Shown here in pieces: positions 48,197 to 57,830 of a stretch of DNA of 64,000 nt. Made by a program: the position numbers and the translations under genes. How positions within the stretch are numbered: position 1 is the first letter of the stretch; the number at the start of each line of letters is the position of its first letter. The DNA comes from Sulfolobus sp. S-194 (GTDB lineage: Archaea > Thermoproteota > Thermoprotei_A > Sulfolobales > Sulfolobaceae), in contig NZ_CP035730.1 of NCBI RefSeq assembly GCF_012222305.1, positions 124,001 through 188,000 on the forward strand. The letters run 5' to 3'. Below the pieces are notes generated by a model that saw only the letters and a program-made list of their open reading frames with translations, did no database searches and had not been told where the DNA came from.

Positions 48197-49918
48197 ATGA
48201 AAAGTGATATAAAAATACTTAATCTAATACTTCTGATATTCGTTATTCTGAGCTTTTTAGTTTCTATGGGACAAACAAACACAAGCGTAATACAGACCAC
48301 AGCTTCCTCTCCCACTCACCCAATAAAAATAGACAGTGTAACACCATATGACAATGGCGTAGTAGTAACACTTAGTTACACAAACTACACTGATTATAAA
48401 GGCTACCATACTTACACTGAAATATACGTATATTTCTTTAACAGAACTGCTAAAACGTTACTGTATAATTCAGCACCTACGAATTGCCCTTCCGCCTTTA
48501 CTTTTGTTTATGACGGAAAACTCTATCTCGTGGTAGAAGTAACTACTTATAAGTCTTTCGAGTCTTACGTATATGTGTTTAAGGGCCTAAAACTTATCGA
48601 CAATTACACCACAAACTATATGTTCATAATAAAACATGAACCACTGTTTAACCTATCAGCACCAATACTAAAAAGCATAAACTTCTCCATCCTCAGCAGT
48701 TCTACTAAGATCACTCTCATGCTTAGCGAGACTAATATTACATTTGTTAATCAATGTCCCGTAATAGTGCTCCAACTACCCAAGGGAGTACTGGTTGTAT
48801 TAAAGGAATTCCTAAGCATATCCGCTATAAGACAAGGGAAGTTTTACCCATATGTATTTAACTTCACTATGTATAGCTATAACGGTAAAATAATATGGAG
48901 TGAGGTGTATCACATATTCTTAAAGAGTCCACTCCTCTATGTCATCAGTCAGTATAGTGAGAGCGTAATTGTAAGTAGTTTTCTGAAGGAGAATTACGCT
49001 ACTTTAGTCGGTAATGAGCTATATATCCTTAACGTCACTGGTATTGATGCAAAGAATCTAACTGCTAACATAACGATAGTCGGGATAAACTTGAAGAACG
49101 GTGAGATAGTTAATAAGATACCGCTGAATAACGTACCGCCGTATCAAGAAGCATTATTAAATATAGGCGGTAAGTTATACGTAACGATCTTCAACTTTAA
49201 TAATGAAACCACCGTGATGGAGTATAACGGAAGCGGTATGACCTTAGTAACCAAAATACCGGTTAAAATAGAGGTTGTACAATCCTTTCCGCCAGGCATA
49301 AGGACCCCTCCAGGTCAAACAGTCTATTATATCAAATATATAGACGTTGCTGTACCCAGGATATTTTACGACTTCGGCAAATACCTCGTAATAGTAAACC
49401 CCACATCTACAGGATATAATGTTACCGATATATATTCCGGCGGAGTAGCCAATTACACTTTAAATGAAAATGTCCAAATCCATCTAATTAGTGACAGAGT
49501 AATCGTGTTAGGTCAGAACGATAACTTCTCTTTGGCATTCCTAAACGGAGACGGTTTTTTGGAAGGGATTGTAAACATAGGTAAGGCTGACAACCTTACA
49601 TCCATTTTCGCTCGCTGTCTCTGTATTAACAACACTGTAAGTTATCCTGAGATAAGTGTTGCCGAAGTCAACCCCCATGAGTATTACATAGTTAAAGTTT
49701 ACTCTAGTTCTGAAGTAACAGTATATGAGGTAACACTCAACGGTTCGACAGATATCAATGTTAATTCAATCATTATACCAGTAGGTAACGCGACTTATAC
49801 TACCCATTTAACTAAAATATATATTCCGACATCTAAGCCTTTAACAACTCCAATTCTGGTATCTATAATAATAGTAGTAGTAATCCTAGCTTTAGTCATA
49901 AAGAATAGAATAAAGTAA
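48197..49918 (+). CDS. surface protein, C-terminally anchored, paralogue 1
   Basis: 573 residues. N-terminal signal segment (about 7-26), a large ectodomain rich in Asn, Thr and Tyr with many N-glycosylation sites and repeated beta-strand modules (IDSVTPYDNGVVVTLSYTNY, YDGKLYLVVEV, NIGGKLYVTIFN), then a transmembrane helix (about 550-568) and a basic tail. The module spacing suggests a beta-propeller. The same architecture and opening motif occur in the convergent gene at 50242-51756. TATA-like GTTTTTAAATAT is about 25 bp before ATG 48197. Function unknown; probably a cell-surface receptor-like or adhesion protein. Confidence 0.7.
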   Translation: MKSDIKILNLILLIFVILSFLVSMGQTNTSVIQTTASSPTHPIKIDSVTPYDNGVVVTLSYTNYTDYKGYHTYTEIYVYFFNRTAKTLLYNSAPTNCPSAFTFVYDGKLYLVVEVTTYKSFESYVYVFKGLKLIDNYTTNYMFIIKHEPLFNLSAPILKSINFSILSSSTKITLMLSETNITFVNQCPVIVLQLPKGVLVVLKEFLSISAIRQGKFYPYVFNFTMYSYNGKIIWSEVYHIFLKSPLLYVISQYSESVIVSSFLKENYATLVGNELYILNVTGIDAKNLTANITIVGINLKNGEIVNKIPLNNVPPYQEALLNIGGKLYVTIFNFNNETTVMEYNGSGMTLVTKIPVKIEVVQSFPPGIRTPPGQTVYYIKYIDVAVPRIFYDFGKYLVIVNPTSTGYNVTDIYSGGVANYTLNENVQIHLISDRVIVLGQNDNFSLAFLNGDGFLEGIVNIGKADNLTSIFARCLCINNTVSYPEISVAEVNPHEYYIVKVYSSSEVTVYEVTLNGSTDINVNSIIIPVGNATYTTHLTKIYIPTSKPLTTPILVSIIIVVVILALVIKNRIK

Positions 49919-50005
49919 CTGTATGTTAGATTGCTAACATACTATATACACAAGTTTACTACCGGAACACCACATTGTGTATTAAGAAAGAGAAAGATAG
50001 ATTAA

Positions 50006-50160
50006 CATTTTACGTAAAAATCTTACCTTGTTTTTTAAATAAATATAGATAGTTATACTATATTTTATTGCAAAGAGAGTGAGTTTATCTGTACTAGACT
50101 AAAAACTTTATACTATAAAAACACGTTTTTAAATAATTATTAGCTGTATAAGTTTCCGAT
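50006..50160 (-). repeat. dispersed repeat family B, copy 2
   Basis: Read on the minus strand it has GTTTTTATAGTATAAAG, GATAAACTCACTCTC and AAATATAGTATAACTAT in the order of the other family B copies. The outer end TTTTACGTAAAAATCTTAC is itself nearly palindromic. It lies between the two surface-protein paralogues. Confidence 0.5.
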
Positions 50161-50241
50161 AAATGCTATAGATTTTTTGTTATGTTATTTAATAGTTGCT
50201 AAGGCTTGATATTTCATGCTTTACCTATAAAAATCTAATCT

Positions 50242-51756
50242 CTACCTTCTCTTTCTCTTAATTAAAACTAGGACCGCGACTACTATAATTACCGCAACTA
50301 CTAGTAATATGCCTATATCAATCGGATATACCGAAGATGATGAAGTAACTGGTATAAACTTCTGGGATGTCACTTCATAAACTATAACATCATTAGAATA
50401 GACTACCATGTAATATTTGTAGGGATTAACTTCGGCGAAATAAATACTTTTATCTGTAGGCGAAATTTCACTTAGGCTTACAATCCCTTTCAAAGTACCG
50501 TTATTGTTTAAGAACGCCAATGAGAAGTTATCACTCTCGTTTAATAATATCACGTCATTGCTTAAATAATAAGTAGAAGCATTCTCATTTATTAAATAAT
50601 GCGTTATTCTACCAGAGTATATGTCGGTAACGTTGGCCCCTGTAAGTCCAGGGTTGACGATCAAAAGATACTTACTGAAATCATAAAAGAAACCGGTTAA
50701 AGGTACTTTATTTTCGATTACGCTTTGTTTCAGTTCCCTAACCTTTAAGGGTATTTTAACAACTAGCGATAGACCAGAACCGTTATACCTCTCCACAATA
50801 ACTTCGTCGTTATTAAGTACCGTCACATATAACATTCCACCAATATTTAAGAGCGCGGTCTTCAGCGTAACATTCGTCAACTTTATCTCATTCATCAATT
50901 TTCCGTCTTCTAGGTTTATACCAAGTACAGTAGCGTTAATAGGGTGATTAATCTCTAAGAAAGATACTGGTGTAGCATTGAGGATAAATAACTGATTATT
51001 CACTATTGTCGCGAAATCCTCATCAAGCAATAGATACGCAGTAGGAAAGTATTCTGGGAACATATGTGTCACCGGTAGGTTAGGTAAAGAAGTAGAAAAT
51101 ATATTGTAAATGCAATAGCTCTTGCTCCATATTATCTTACCGTCATAACTGAAGAGTGTAAAGTTAAACGGTACAGCATGAGGTTTTTCAAACATGAATA
51201 TACTTGAGGAATTTACTGAGACTGTAAGAATTCCATTAGGTAGTTTCAACGTTATTATGGGACATTGGTTAAAGAACGTAATGTTAGTATTGTTTAACAT
51301 AAGGATAACGTAGGATTTCTTCTCAATTACTAACGCGGATAAGTTATGTAAAGGCTCTCCAATATTTCTTTCGTAAGCCATTATCCCGTTGACAGTGTAG
51401 TCTTTTATCAGTCTTAAACCCTTAAAAACGAAACTACGAGTTAAGTAATTTGCAGTAATAACTATTACATATAACTCTCCACCTTCAACGAAGCTAAATG
51501 CGGAAGCTACTACATTTAACGTGAACTTGTAAAGTAACAGTTCAGTACTACTGTTTAAGAAGTAGATGTAGAAGATAGCGTGGTTCTTTAATGTAGAGTT
51601 AGTGTAGCTCAACACTACTATTAAACCGTGATCATACGGAGTTACACTTTCTATTGAAGACACTTTTAGAGGAATTGTACCTATCTGCTTTACTTGCGCC
51701 AAAGTAATGCTAGGTAAGAGGAGAATTATTAAGAGCAAGACTAAGAGCCTTTTCAT
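50242..51756 (-). CDS. surface protein, C-terminally anchored, paralogue 2
   Basis: 504 residues. Signal peptide (about 1-20), ectodomain opening with IESVTPYDHGLIVVLSYTNS and continuing with the same succession of motifs as the 48197 protein (FVFKGLRLIKDYTVN, LLNIGGMLYVTVLNN, YDFSKYLLIVNP), and a C-terminal transmembrane helix (about 478-498) with tail KRKRR. The pair is in inverted, convergent orientation, so it arose by an inverted duplication or a later inversion. About 70 residues shorter than paralogue 1, mainly in the middle and stalk. Function unknown. Confidence 0.7.
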   Translation of the reverse strand: MKRLLVLLLIILLLPSITLAQVKQIGTIPLKVSSIESVTPYDHGLIVVLSYTNSTLKNHAIFYIYFLNSSTELLLYKFTLNVVASAFSFVEGGELYVIVITANYLTRSFVFKGLRLIKDYTVNGIMAYERNIGEPLHNLSALVIEKKSYVILMLNNTNITFFNQCPIITLKLPNGILTVSVNSSSIFMFEKPHAVPFNFTLFSYDGKIIWSKSYCIYNIFSTSLPNLPVTHMFPEYFPTAYLLLDEDFATIVNNQLFILNATPVSFLEINHPINATVLGINLEDGKLMNEIKLTNVTLKTALLNIGGMLYVTVLNNDEVIVERYNGSGLSLVVKIPLKVRELKQSVIENKVPLTGFFYDFSKYLLIVNPGLTGANVTDIYSGRITHYLINENASTYYLSNDVILLNESDNFSLAFLNNNGTLKGIVSLSEISPTDKSIYFAEVNPYKYYMVVYSNDVIVYEVTSQKFIPVTSSSSVYPIDIGILLVVAVIIVVAVLVLIKRKRR

Positions 51757-51924
51757 TAGAAATGTTCAGTAACGGGTAAGCTAAAAATTTTCTGGTTATA
51801 GTGTATTATCTATTTTAACTTGTTTCTATAGAGAGAGAAAGAGCCTAAAAGCATGAAAGCAAGTACTTATAGCACTTATAGGAATAGCATTTATCGGAAA
51901 ATCCTTGCCTTGAATAATTATTTC

Positions 51925-52054
51925 AAAAGATATCATAGATATTTATACTATATTTCATCTCAAATAGAACAAATTTATCAGCATTAGATGAAATATTATA
52001 CTATAAAATCGTATTTGTTTAAAAACTATTCTAACGTAAGATTTTTACATAAAA
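51925..52054 (-). repeat. dispersed repeat family B, copy 3
   Basis: On the minus strand it shows GTAAAAATCTTACGTTAGAA, TAGTTTTTAAACAAATACGA, TTTTATAGTATAATA and ATGAAATATAGTATAAATAT in order, closely matching copy 4 at 54993. Confidence 0.6.
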
Positions 52055-52331
52055 TACTAATAAGAAGTAAATTAAAAATATTTATTAGTTCATGAGTAAA
52101 TAATATGATTTTTATTGTAAGGGAATTTACCTAAACTATCCCTTATATAAGCTTACGTCCATCAAGAACTGATATATTTAATCGTACAGTTAGCAACATG
52201 AGACTGATTTAGCTAAAATTTATGAAGAGCCTTAAAATGAATAGGAAAGAAAGCTACCCCTCTCATCTCAAATACCTATATATAACTTTAACAAAGGATA
52301 AGTTCTATTCTATGTTTGGTTACAACTTAAA

Positions 52332-52555
52332 CTCTCAATTCCTTTGAGGATTCATCAGCTGCAGCAGGTGTACTGTACCCAGAATAAAGAAGTGTGTCTT
52401 TCAATTCCTTTGAGGATTCATCATAGTTATGAAACTTGAAATAGAAACTATATCTTATTGTTATTCCTTTCAATCCCTTTGAGGATTCATCAACGTACTA
52501 CAACGAATAAAGGAGGATCTACGATGATAAGTTTCAATCCCTTTGAGGATTCATC
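52332..52555 (-). CRISPR. CRISPR array 4: four repeats of a second family
   Basis: 25-nt repeats at 52332, 52398, 52467 and 52531, ending CTTTGAGGATTCATC, with spacers of 41, 44 and 39 nt. The three left repeats begin CTCTCAATTCC, CTTTCAATTCC and CTTTCAATCCC, and the leader-proximal one GTTTCAATCCC, so they drift along the array. In crRNA sense the repeat begins GATGAATCC and ends ATTGAAAG/C, another well-known Sulfolobales family. The leader-like T-rich flank is on the right. No dedicated cas genes are nearby. Confidence 0.9.
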
Positions 52556-52700
52556 TGTTTGTTTTTTATATTTCTTATTCTTTCTTACGTATTTCTCCTT
52601 TATAAGTTTTTGTTTTTACATTATTTCTTCTTGCGACCATTTTTCCTAGTATTTTGTTTCCCTTTTTTTGGTCGCATTGTTCAAGTGAAGAATTGAATGA
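52556..52700 (-). promoter_or_regulatory. leader of array 4
   Basis: T-rich sequence starting TGTTTGTTTTTTATATTTCT, with TTTATAAGTTTTTG at about 52600 (a minus-strand TATA box). It follows the same plan as leaders 1-3 but is not the same sequence. Its first 36 bp together with the end of the repeat recur at the orphan repeat near 55538. Confidence 0.55.
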
Positions 52701-52728
52701 AAAGTATAATTTATAAATGTTAATTATT

Positions 52729-52761
52729 CGGTGCTAGAACCGAAGTGGTAGCACCGCTTTT
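52729..52761 (+). ncRNA. possible small hairpin RNA
   Basis: CGGTGCTA (52729-52736) and TAGCACCG (52749-52756) form a perfect 8-bp stem with a 12-nt loop, followed by CTTTT. A TATA-like TTTATAAAT lies 17-25 bp upstream, so the hairpin could be the 5' end of a short transcript. A terminator or protein-binding palindrome is equally possible. Confidence 0.3.
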
Positions 52762-53127
52762 GCCCAATTTACGTTTTTAAATCACTCGTAAAAAACGAAA
52801 ATTACGAATTGTTAATTTTAACTTCTCCTTACCTAAATTAGTATCATTACGTTAAATATCTTTCAAAAAATGATGAAATATAACAAATTATGTTCAATCT
52901 TTCGGAACAAAAATCCTTATAAAAGTACTTTTAAACTAGGGCTTTTACGTAAAGAATTACACGATGATATAATAAACAGTTTTTAAAGGCTATTTTATCT
53001 TCATTTAGTCTGTGGAGGACAACTAGATTAATGATGAGTCTGACTGAGTTAATTACTATGAGTTTTTAACACTTAAAGTCTAAGGAAGTGCTAACAAGAG
53101 TATACAAAAATAATTTCGGTGCGTTCG

Positions 53128-53252
53128 TTATATCACTATTAAGCTACTTATATTTCTACATTAAATAAGGCGTACAATAACTTTATCTTAGTATCTTCTC
53201 TTCACGGAGATCAACTTCGCTAATGAATTTATTTACAAATGACTACACTATC
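53128..53252 (+). repeat. MITE family A, copy 3 (diverged)
   Basis: TATCACTATTAAGCTACTTA, ATATTTCTACATTAAATAAG, CTTAGTATCTTCTC and GAATTTATTTACAAATGAC then TACACTAT follow the block order of copy 1. The ends are partly decayed. Confidence 0.55.
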
Positions 53253-53372
53253 GACATACTCTAGCAGATATTAATTTAAGGTAAGTACTTTTTCTCTATC
53301 TGTCTGATTCTTATTCTATTTACTTTTATTAGTTACACCAAAAAAACAAGAGCAGAAAAATAAATTATTTTT

Positions 53373-54710
53373 TCAAACTTTTTCCGCTTCCTCAACTAAC
53401 TTAGTCCCTAGAGTCTCAGGCCCTATATATTGTCCTATTCCAACGAGTATTGCCCCTATCATTAATAATACAGCAGTAGAGAACCATACGTTATTTGGTG
53501 TATCTAATGATTTAAACAAGTAGTTATGCATCAGAGGTACGTATATACTGAACCAACCTCCTATGAATATGCCAGAGGAATATCCAAATCCTACACCAGA
53601 AGACCTCATAGAAGCCTTAAATCTTTCAGAAAGATAAACAGGTATAATTCCCCATGGCCCCTGAGTGATTATTCCTATTAGTATTGAAGCAATACTAGCA
53701 AGTAAATAATTTCCCACTGAGGCTGATGAGAATAGCAAATAATAAACTGGAATAGATACTATTAACGTGGAAATTGCCCAGATTATAGTAAGTTTTCTTC
53801 TTCCTATATATTGCGATAATGCACCAAACATTACCGCTCCAGCAAAAGCTGCGTAAGTACCATAATAATAAATTTGTTCTGCAGTACCTATTGAGAATAC
53901 GGAAGGTTTATGTTCAAGAATAGCTGGCACAAAAGCGAACAGTGAATATGCAAAGAAGAACATACCAGTCATATATATCATTACTTGGAAGAAATCTCTC
54001 CTATAAGGTTTTCTGAACAAATCGAGAAATGGTGTCTTCCGTATTAAGTTTTTCTTTTTAACATCTTCAAATACAGGAGTTTCACTCATTGCTAATCTAA
54101 CTGCTAAAGCTATTACAGCAGGAGCTAAGGCCGTTAGGAATACATACCTCCATGCATATTCTTCAACACCATTAACGCCGTAAATTCCGATAAAAATACC
54201 CTCCACTAATGCAGCAAGTCCGGCACCAAATGAAAATCCTCCCTGAACAAAACCGCTCACTATACCTCTCCACTTATAAGGAGTCCATTCCATGGCAAAG
54301 GGATGCCCCGCAGAATATTCACCTCCAGCAAATATTCCTACTAGTATTCTCACTAGTACAAAAAGAATAAATGACAATATACCTACTTGTGCATAAGTAG
54401 GCAACGCTGACGTTAGTGCACTCCCCAATCCTAGACCCAAGACTGTAATTATTAGATCGGCTCTTCTACCTATTTTATCTCCCAAGTTACCAAAAATTGC
54501 GGAACCTAGAGGCCTAAATATTATTGTAAGTGAATATGAAAATATTATATTAAATGTAGCTAATAGAGGCGTTTCTGGAGGTAATAAAACCTTAGCTAAG
54601 ATTGGGGCAATGCTTAATATCATTGTTAGATCGTAAGAATCTAGCATAAACCCTATAAATTGGGATACTATCGCTTTTGTAGTATTCGCACCAAATTTTT
54701 CCGGTTCCAT
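53373..54710 (-). CDS. MFS transporter, metabolite:H+ symporter-like
   Basis: 445 residues with about twelve hydrophobic segments. The loop 2-3 signature is visible as [14 protein letters not shown], and the second-half equivalent as [13 protein letters not shown]; the cytoplasmic loop [13 protein letters not shown] and early RPLGSAIFG are typical of the MHS branch of the major facilitator superfamily (sugar, organic acid or aromatic acid symporters). It probably imports a small organic acid; the substrate is not predictable. Monocistronic. Flanked by MITE copies on both sides. Confidence 0.85.
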   Translation of the reverse strand: MEPEKFGANTTKAIVSQFIGFMLDSYDLTMILSIAPILAKVLLPPETPLLATFNIIFSYSLTIIFRPLGSAIFGNLGDKIGRRADLIITVLGLGLGSALTSALPTYAQVGILSFILFVLVRILVGIFAGGEYSAGHPFAMEWTPYKWRGIVSGFVQGGFSFGAGLAALVEGIFIGIYGVNGVEEYAWRYVFLTALAPAVIALAVRLAMSETPVFEDVKKKNLIRKTPFLDLFRKPYRRDFFQVMIYMTGMFFFAYSLFAFVPAILEHKPSVFSIGTAEQIYYYGTYAAFAGAVMFGALSQYIGRRKLTIIWAISTLIVSIPVYYLLFSSASVGNYLLASIASILIGIITQGPWGIIPVYLSERFKASMRSSGVGFGYSSGIFIGGWFSIYVPLMHNYLFKSLDTPNNVWFSTAVLLMIGAILVGIGQYIGPETLGTKLVEEAEKV

Positions 54711-54992
54711 TTAATTTATGTTTTAACGGTCAATATTTAAAACTTTCTTACATATATAAAAGTTTTATCCTTATAATCCTATTTAAAATTATATTTAAAT
54801 TAATCAGTAATATCAAACCTCTTCACGTCAGTATGGGAATCTCTTTTTATGCGTAAAAATCTAATTTAGGCTAATTTCTGTAAAAAATTTGTATAAGCGA
54901 TGGCTAGCATATGAGACAAGGTTAAAGCAAACTAATAGGGATTTCGCCAGATCAGCCCCAAAATAAATTTCCTTAGCTCAAAAATATGTTGA

Positions 54993-55155
54993 CATTTTAC
55001 GTAAAAATCTTGCGTTAAAATAGTTTTTAAGTAAATACGATTTTTATAGTATAAGTTTTTTCATATACTACGGATAAACTCTCTCTTCATGATGAAATAT
55101 AGTATAAATATCTACAATAACTTATAAAATAAACGTTAGCTGTTACGATTTTCCG
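54993..55155 (+). repeat. dispersed repeat family B, copy 4
   Basis: ACATTTTACGTAAAAATCTT, GCGTTAAAATAGTTTTTAAG, TTTTTATAGTATAAG, CTACGGATAAACTCTC, ATGAAATATAGTATAAATAT and AAATAAACGTTAGCTG occur in the same order as in copy 1. This is the best-preserved copy. Confidence 0.6.
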
Positions 55156-55178
55156 ATAGACCCTATCCATTATGTTCG

Positions 55179-55302
55179 TAGTGTTGTCAATAAGCTACTT
55201 ATATTTCTACGTTAAATAAGGCGTACATTAACTTTATCTTGTATCCTCTTCCAGAGATTGATTAATTGTTGAATTTATTTACGAATGACTACACTATCGA
55301 CT
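55179..55302 (+). repeat. MITE family A, copy 4 (diverged)
   Basis: GTAGTGTTGTCAATAAGC, TACTTATATTTCTACGTTAA and GAATTTATTTACGAATGAC then TACACTAT match copy 3 closely. It lies 24 bp after family B copy 4. Confidence 0.55.
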
Positions 55303-55515
55303 GCATAGGGTTAAAATGAATCGCGTTATAATCTTAGCTGATATTATGCTTAGAAAATCACCAAATGCTAAAACGCTACATTCTATCGTAAAAACTATAA
55401 TATAGACAATGAATTAGGAATAATTATGTAAAGATTCATAAGTAGAAGGTTTCTATTACTGAATAAGATTGTCCTAGAATGCAAATTTTTGTCTCATTAT
55501 GTGACAAATTATGCA

Positions 55516-55575
55516 GTTTCAATCCTACTCTCTATCTCTTTGAGGATTCATCTATTTGTTTTTTATATTTCTTCT
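55516..55575 (-). repeat. orphan CRISPR repeat plus leader fragment
   Basis: GTTTCAATCC, then 12 extra bases, then CTTTGAGGATTCATC: together exactly the array 4 leader-proximal repeat, with a 12-bp insertion. The following TATTTGTTTTTTATATTTCT matches the first 20 bases of the array 4 leader with one mismatch. It is a leftover of another array or a transposed leader end. Confidence 0.7.
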
Positions 55576-55670
55576 AACTTTTTCATGAAATAACCGCAAA
55601 TAGTTACGTTTAAAGATCATTATCATAATAAGTTCAAGATTTTTATAAGAGTATTAAGGACTTAATATTT

Positions 55671-56123
55671 GTGATTGAGGTAAAAACTCATACGGCCTTA
55701 CACATAGTTAAGGGTGCTGTAAGAAAAGTATTAGGAGCTAAATGGACTGCTAGCACATATGTTAAAGATAATCACGGAAGGCTAACGGTTAAATTTGAGA
55801 GGAAGCCTACGGAAGACGAAATTGAAGAGATTTTCAAACTATCAAATGAAAAAGTTAAAGAAAATGTAACTATTTTAACTGAAATTTTGCCTAGAGAAGA
55901 AGCCGAGAGAAAATATGGAGATGAGATTTACGATCTATTTCCAGTGCCTCCAGAAGTAAAAGAACTTTACATTGTAATAATACCTAATTGGAATATAAAC
56001 GCATGTAATAAGCAACATACCAAAAGTACAGGTGAAGTAGGAGAAATAATTAAAGACTACTGGAGATTTAGAAATTCCAGACAATTTTTAGAGATAGCAT
56101 TTAATATCAATCCCAAAGTGTAA
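55671..56123 (+). CDS. alaX: AlaX-type tRNA-Ala editing protein
   Basis: 150 residues from GTG 55671. It has the zinc-binding set of the alanyl-tRNA synthetase editing domain: His7 and His11 ([16 protein letters not shown]), Cys112 and His116 ([16 protein letters not shown]). The free-standing short form (AlaX-S-like) hydrolyses Ser or Gly mischarged on tRNA-Ala. Length fits the short AlaX group. TATA-like TTTTTATAAGAG is about 25 bp upstream, so translation is leaderless. Confidence 0.85.
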   Translation: MIEVKTHTALHIVKGAVRKVLGAKWTASTYVKDNHGRLTVKFERKPTEDEIEEIFKLSNEKVKENVTILTEILPREEAERKYGDEIYDLFPVPPEVKELYIVIIPNWNINACNKQHTKSTGEVGEIIKDYWRFRNSRQFLEIAFNINPKV

Positions 56124-56194
56124 AAATAAAGCGTTGTCAGTAAGATTAATTATTACAATGATAAAAACAGTTACTTTTCAGTTAAGTTGAGTAT

Positions 56195-56702
<508 letters not shown>

Positions 56703-56850
56703 TCACCAATCTAGGAATAGTGTATATGCTTAAAACGTATAGCACTAACGATTTATGCTAGATAAGATAACTCGTTTAACTTGTAAATGATTAACATCTT
56801 AGGCTATTTGTTTTTTAAAGTCTTTGACGACCTATTTATTGTGGTTTGAG

Positions 56851-57321
56851 ATGGTAACTCTCCAAGAACAAACCCAAGTGGTAATTCCTCAATATCAGAT
56901 CCCTTCATGGGTTAAAGAAAAAGACAAAAGGGTAATTAGTAAAACATTAGAAATTCCTATAGGCGGTACTACTTTTTACTTAGATATACCAGAAAATCCA
57001 ATGGTTTATGTTAGTGAGACTGGGGGAGTTATTTATATAAACGGTTCCTCTTATTGGGACTCAGAGTTAACAATGTTTAAGGATCTAAAAGACGAATTTG
57101 TGTACGAGGTACTTAAGTTAGCAAAAACCATTGGAAAGGATATAAGTCATGTTAAGATAGATGATGTACTATTAGAAACTGATAATAAGAAACATGTAGA
57201 GAAAAGGAAGTTTTACATTAAAATAGATAATATTGAAGCCGGATTCTATTATAATTTGTACTTACCAGATGGTATAAGGAATGGGATAATAGAAATTATA
57301 CCGTACTATAAACAAGCATAA
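56851..57321 (+). CDS. hypothetical protein
   Basis: 156 residues from ATG 56851; TTG 56824 is in frame but has no support. Mixed alpha/beta, soluble, no cysteines. Includes SKTLEIPIGGTTFYLDIPEN and EKRKFYIKIDNIEAGFYYN. I do not recognise the family. It is divergent from the ferredoxin gene and followed 31 bp later by the broken hemerythrin gene on the same strand. Confidence 0.6.
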   Translation: MVTLQEQTQVVIPQYQIPSWVKEKDKRVISKTLEIPIGGTTFYLDIPENPMVYVSETGGVIYINGSSYWDSELTMFKDLKDEFVYEVLKLAKTIGKDISHVKIDDVLLETDNKKHVEKRKFYIKIDNIEAGFYYNLYLPDGIRNGIIEIIPYYKQA

Positions 57322-57352
57322 GATTTAATACTTTTAAGTCAAGGATGTAGTC

Positions 57353-57540
57353 ATGCTCTCTTTAGTTTTAACTTTAGATCATAGGAGACTAGAAGAACTT
57401 GTTGAGGAGTTTAGGAATTCTCCAGATTTATCGACATATTATGAGATAAGACGTGCTTTTATTAATCACATTTATTGGGAGGAAGAATTTCTTTTTCCTA
57501 AAGTAAATGATAGTTCTCTTTTAGCTATCATTAAGTGTTT
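57353..57540 (+). pseudogene. hemerythrin-like gene, 5' part
   Basis: Starts at ATG 57353 with the HHE-type iron-binding pattern: LDHRRLEELVEEF (first His) and FINHIYWEEEFLFPKV (His plus Glu). After about residue 58 the frame runs into unrelated sequence (IKCLPVA, stop). The missing second half is at 60712-60981. Two insertion sequences separate the halves. Hemerythrins bind oxygen or sense redox state with a di-iron site. Confidence 0.8.
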
Positions 57541-57830
57541 ACCCGTGGCGTAACTTCTGCTTACTTTTAACCACTTCTAATTCCGCCACGGGCACCCCTC
57601 TTGAGGGCTCATACACACTCACCCTCAACTCATTGGGGCTAGTCGAGGGAAACACCTATATAGGTTTATTAGTCGAGGAGAGTAATACTCTCCTCGACTG
57701 GGGAAACATGGTCGAGAGGGAAACTGAAGCGAAGTCTTCGGGTAGTGGCGTGACAAACCCCTACCATCGGACTGAACATTGTGATAAAATTCACGCATAT
57801 AGGTGTGATAAAGAGGTAGGGGTAATAGGA
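57541..57830 (+). ncRNA. candidate bridge-RNA region of the IS110 element
   Basis: The non-coding left part contains two perfect inverted repeats: CCCGTGGCG / CGCCACGGG (57542-57550, 57584-57592) and AGTCGAGGAGAGTA / TACTCTCCTCGACT (57671-57684, 57686-57699), plus repeated GTCGAGG motifs. IS110 elements encode a structured guide (bridge) RNA in this part of the element. The location and folding fit that role; boundaries and guide loops are not determined. Confidence 0.45.

Noticed and set aside
52458-52649. 63-codon ORF over array 4
   Set aside because: Starts in a spacer and reads two repeats and the leader.
57633-57707. Longer N-terminus for the IS110 transposase
   Set aside because: It runs through a perfect palindrome and has no family similarity; more likely the RNA-coding end.
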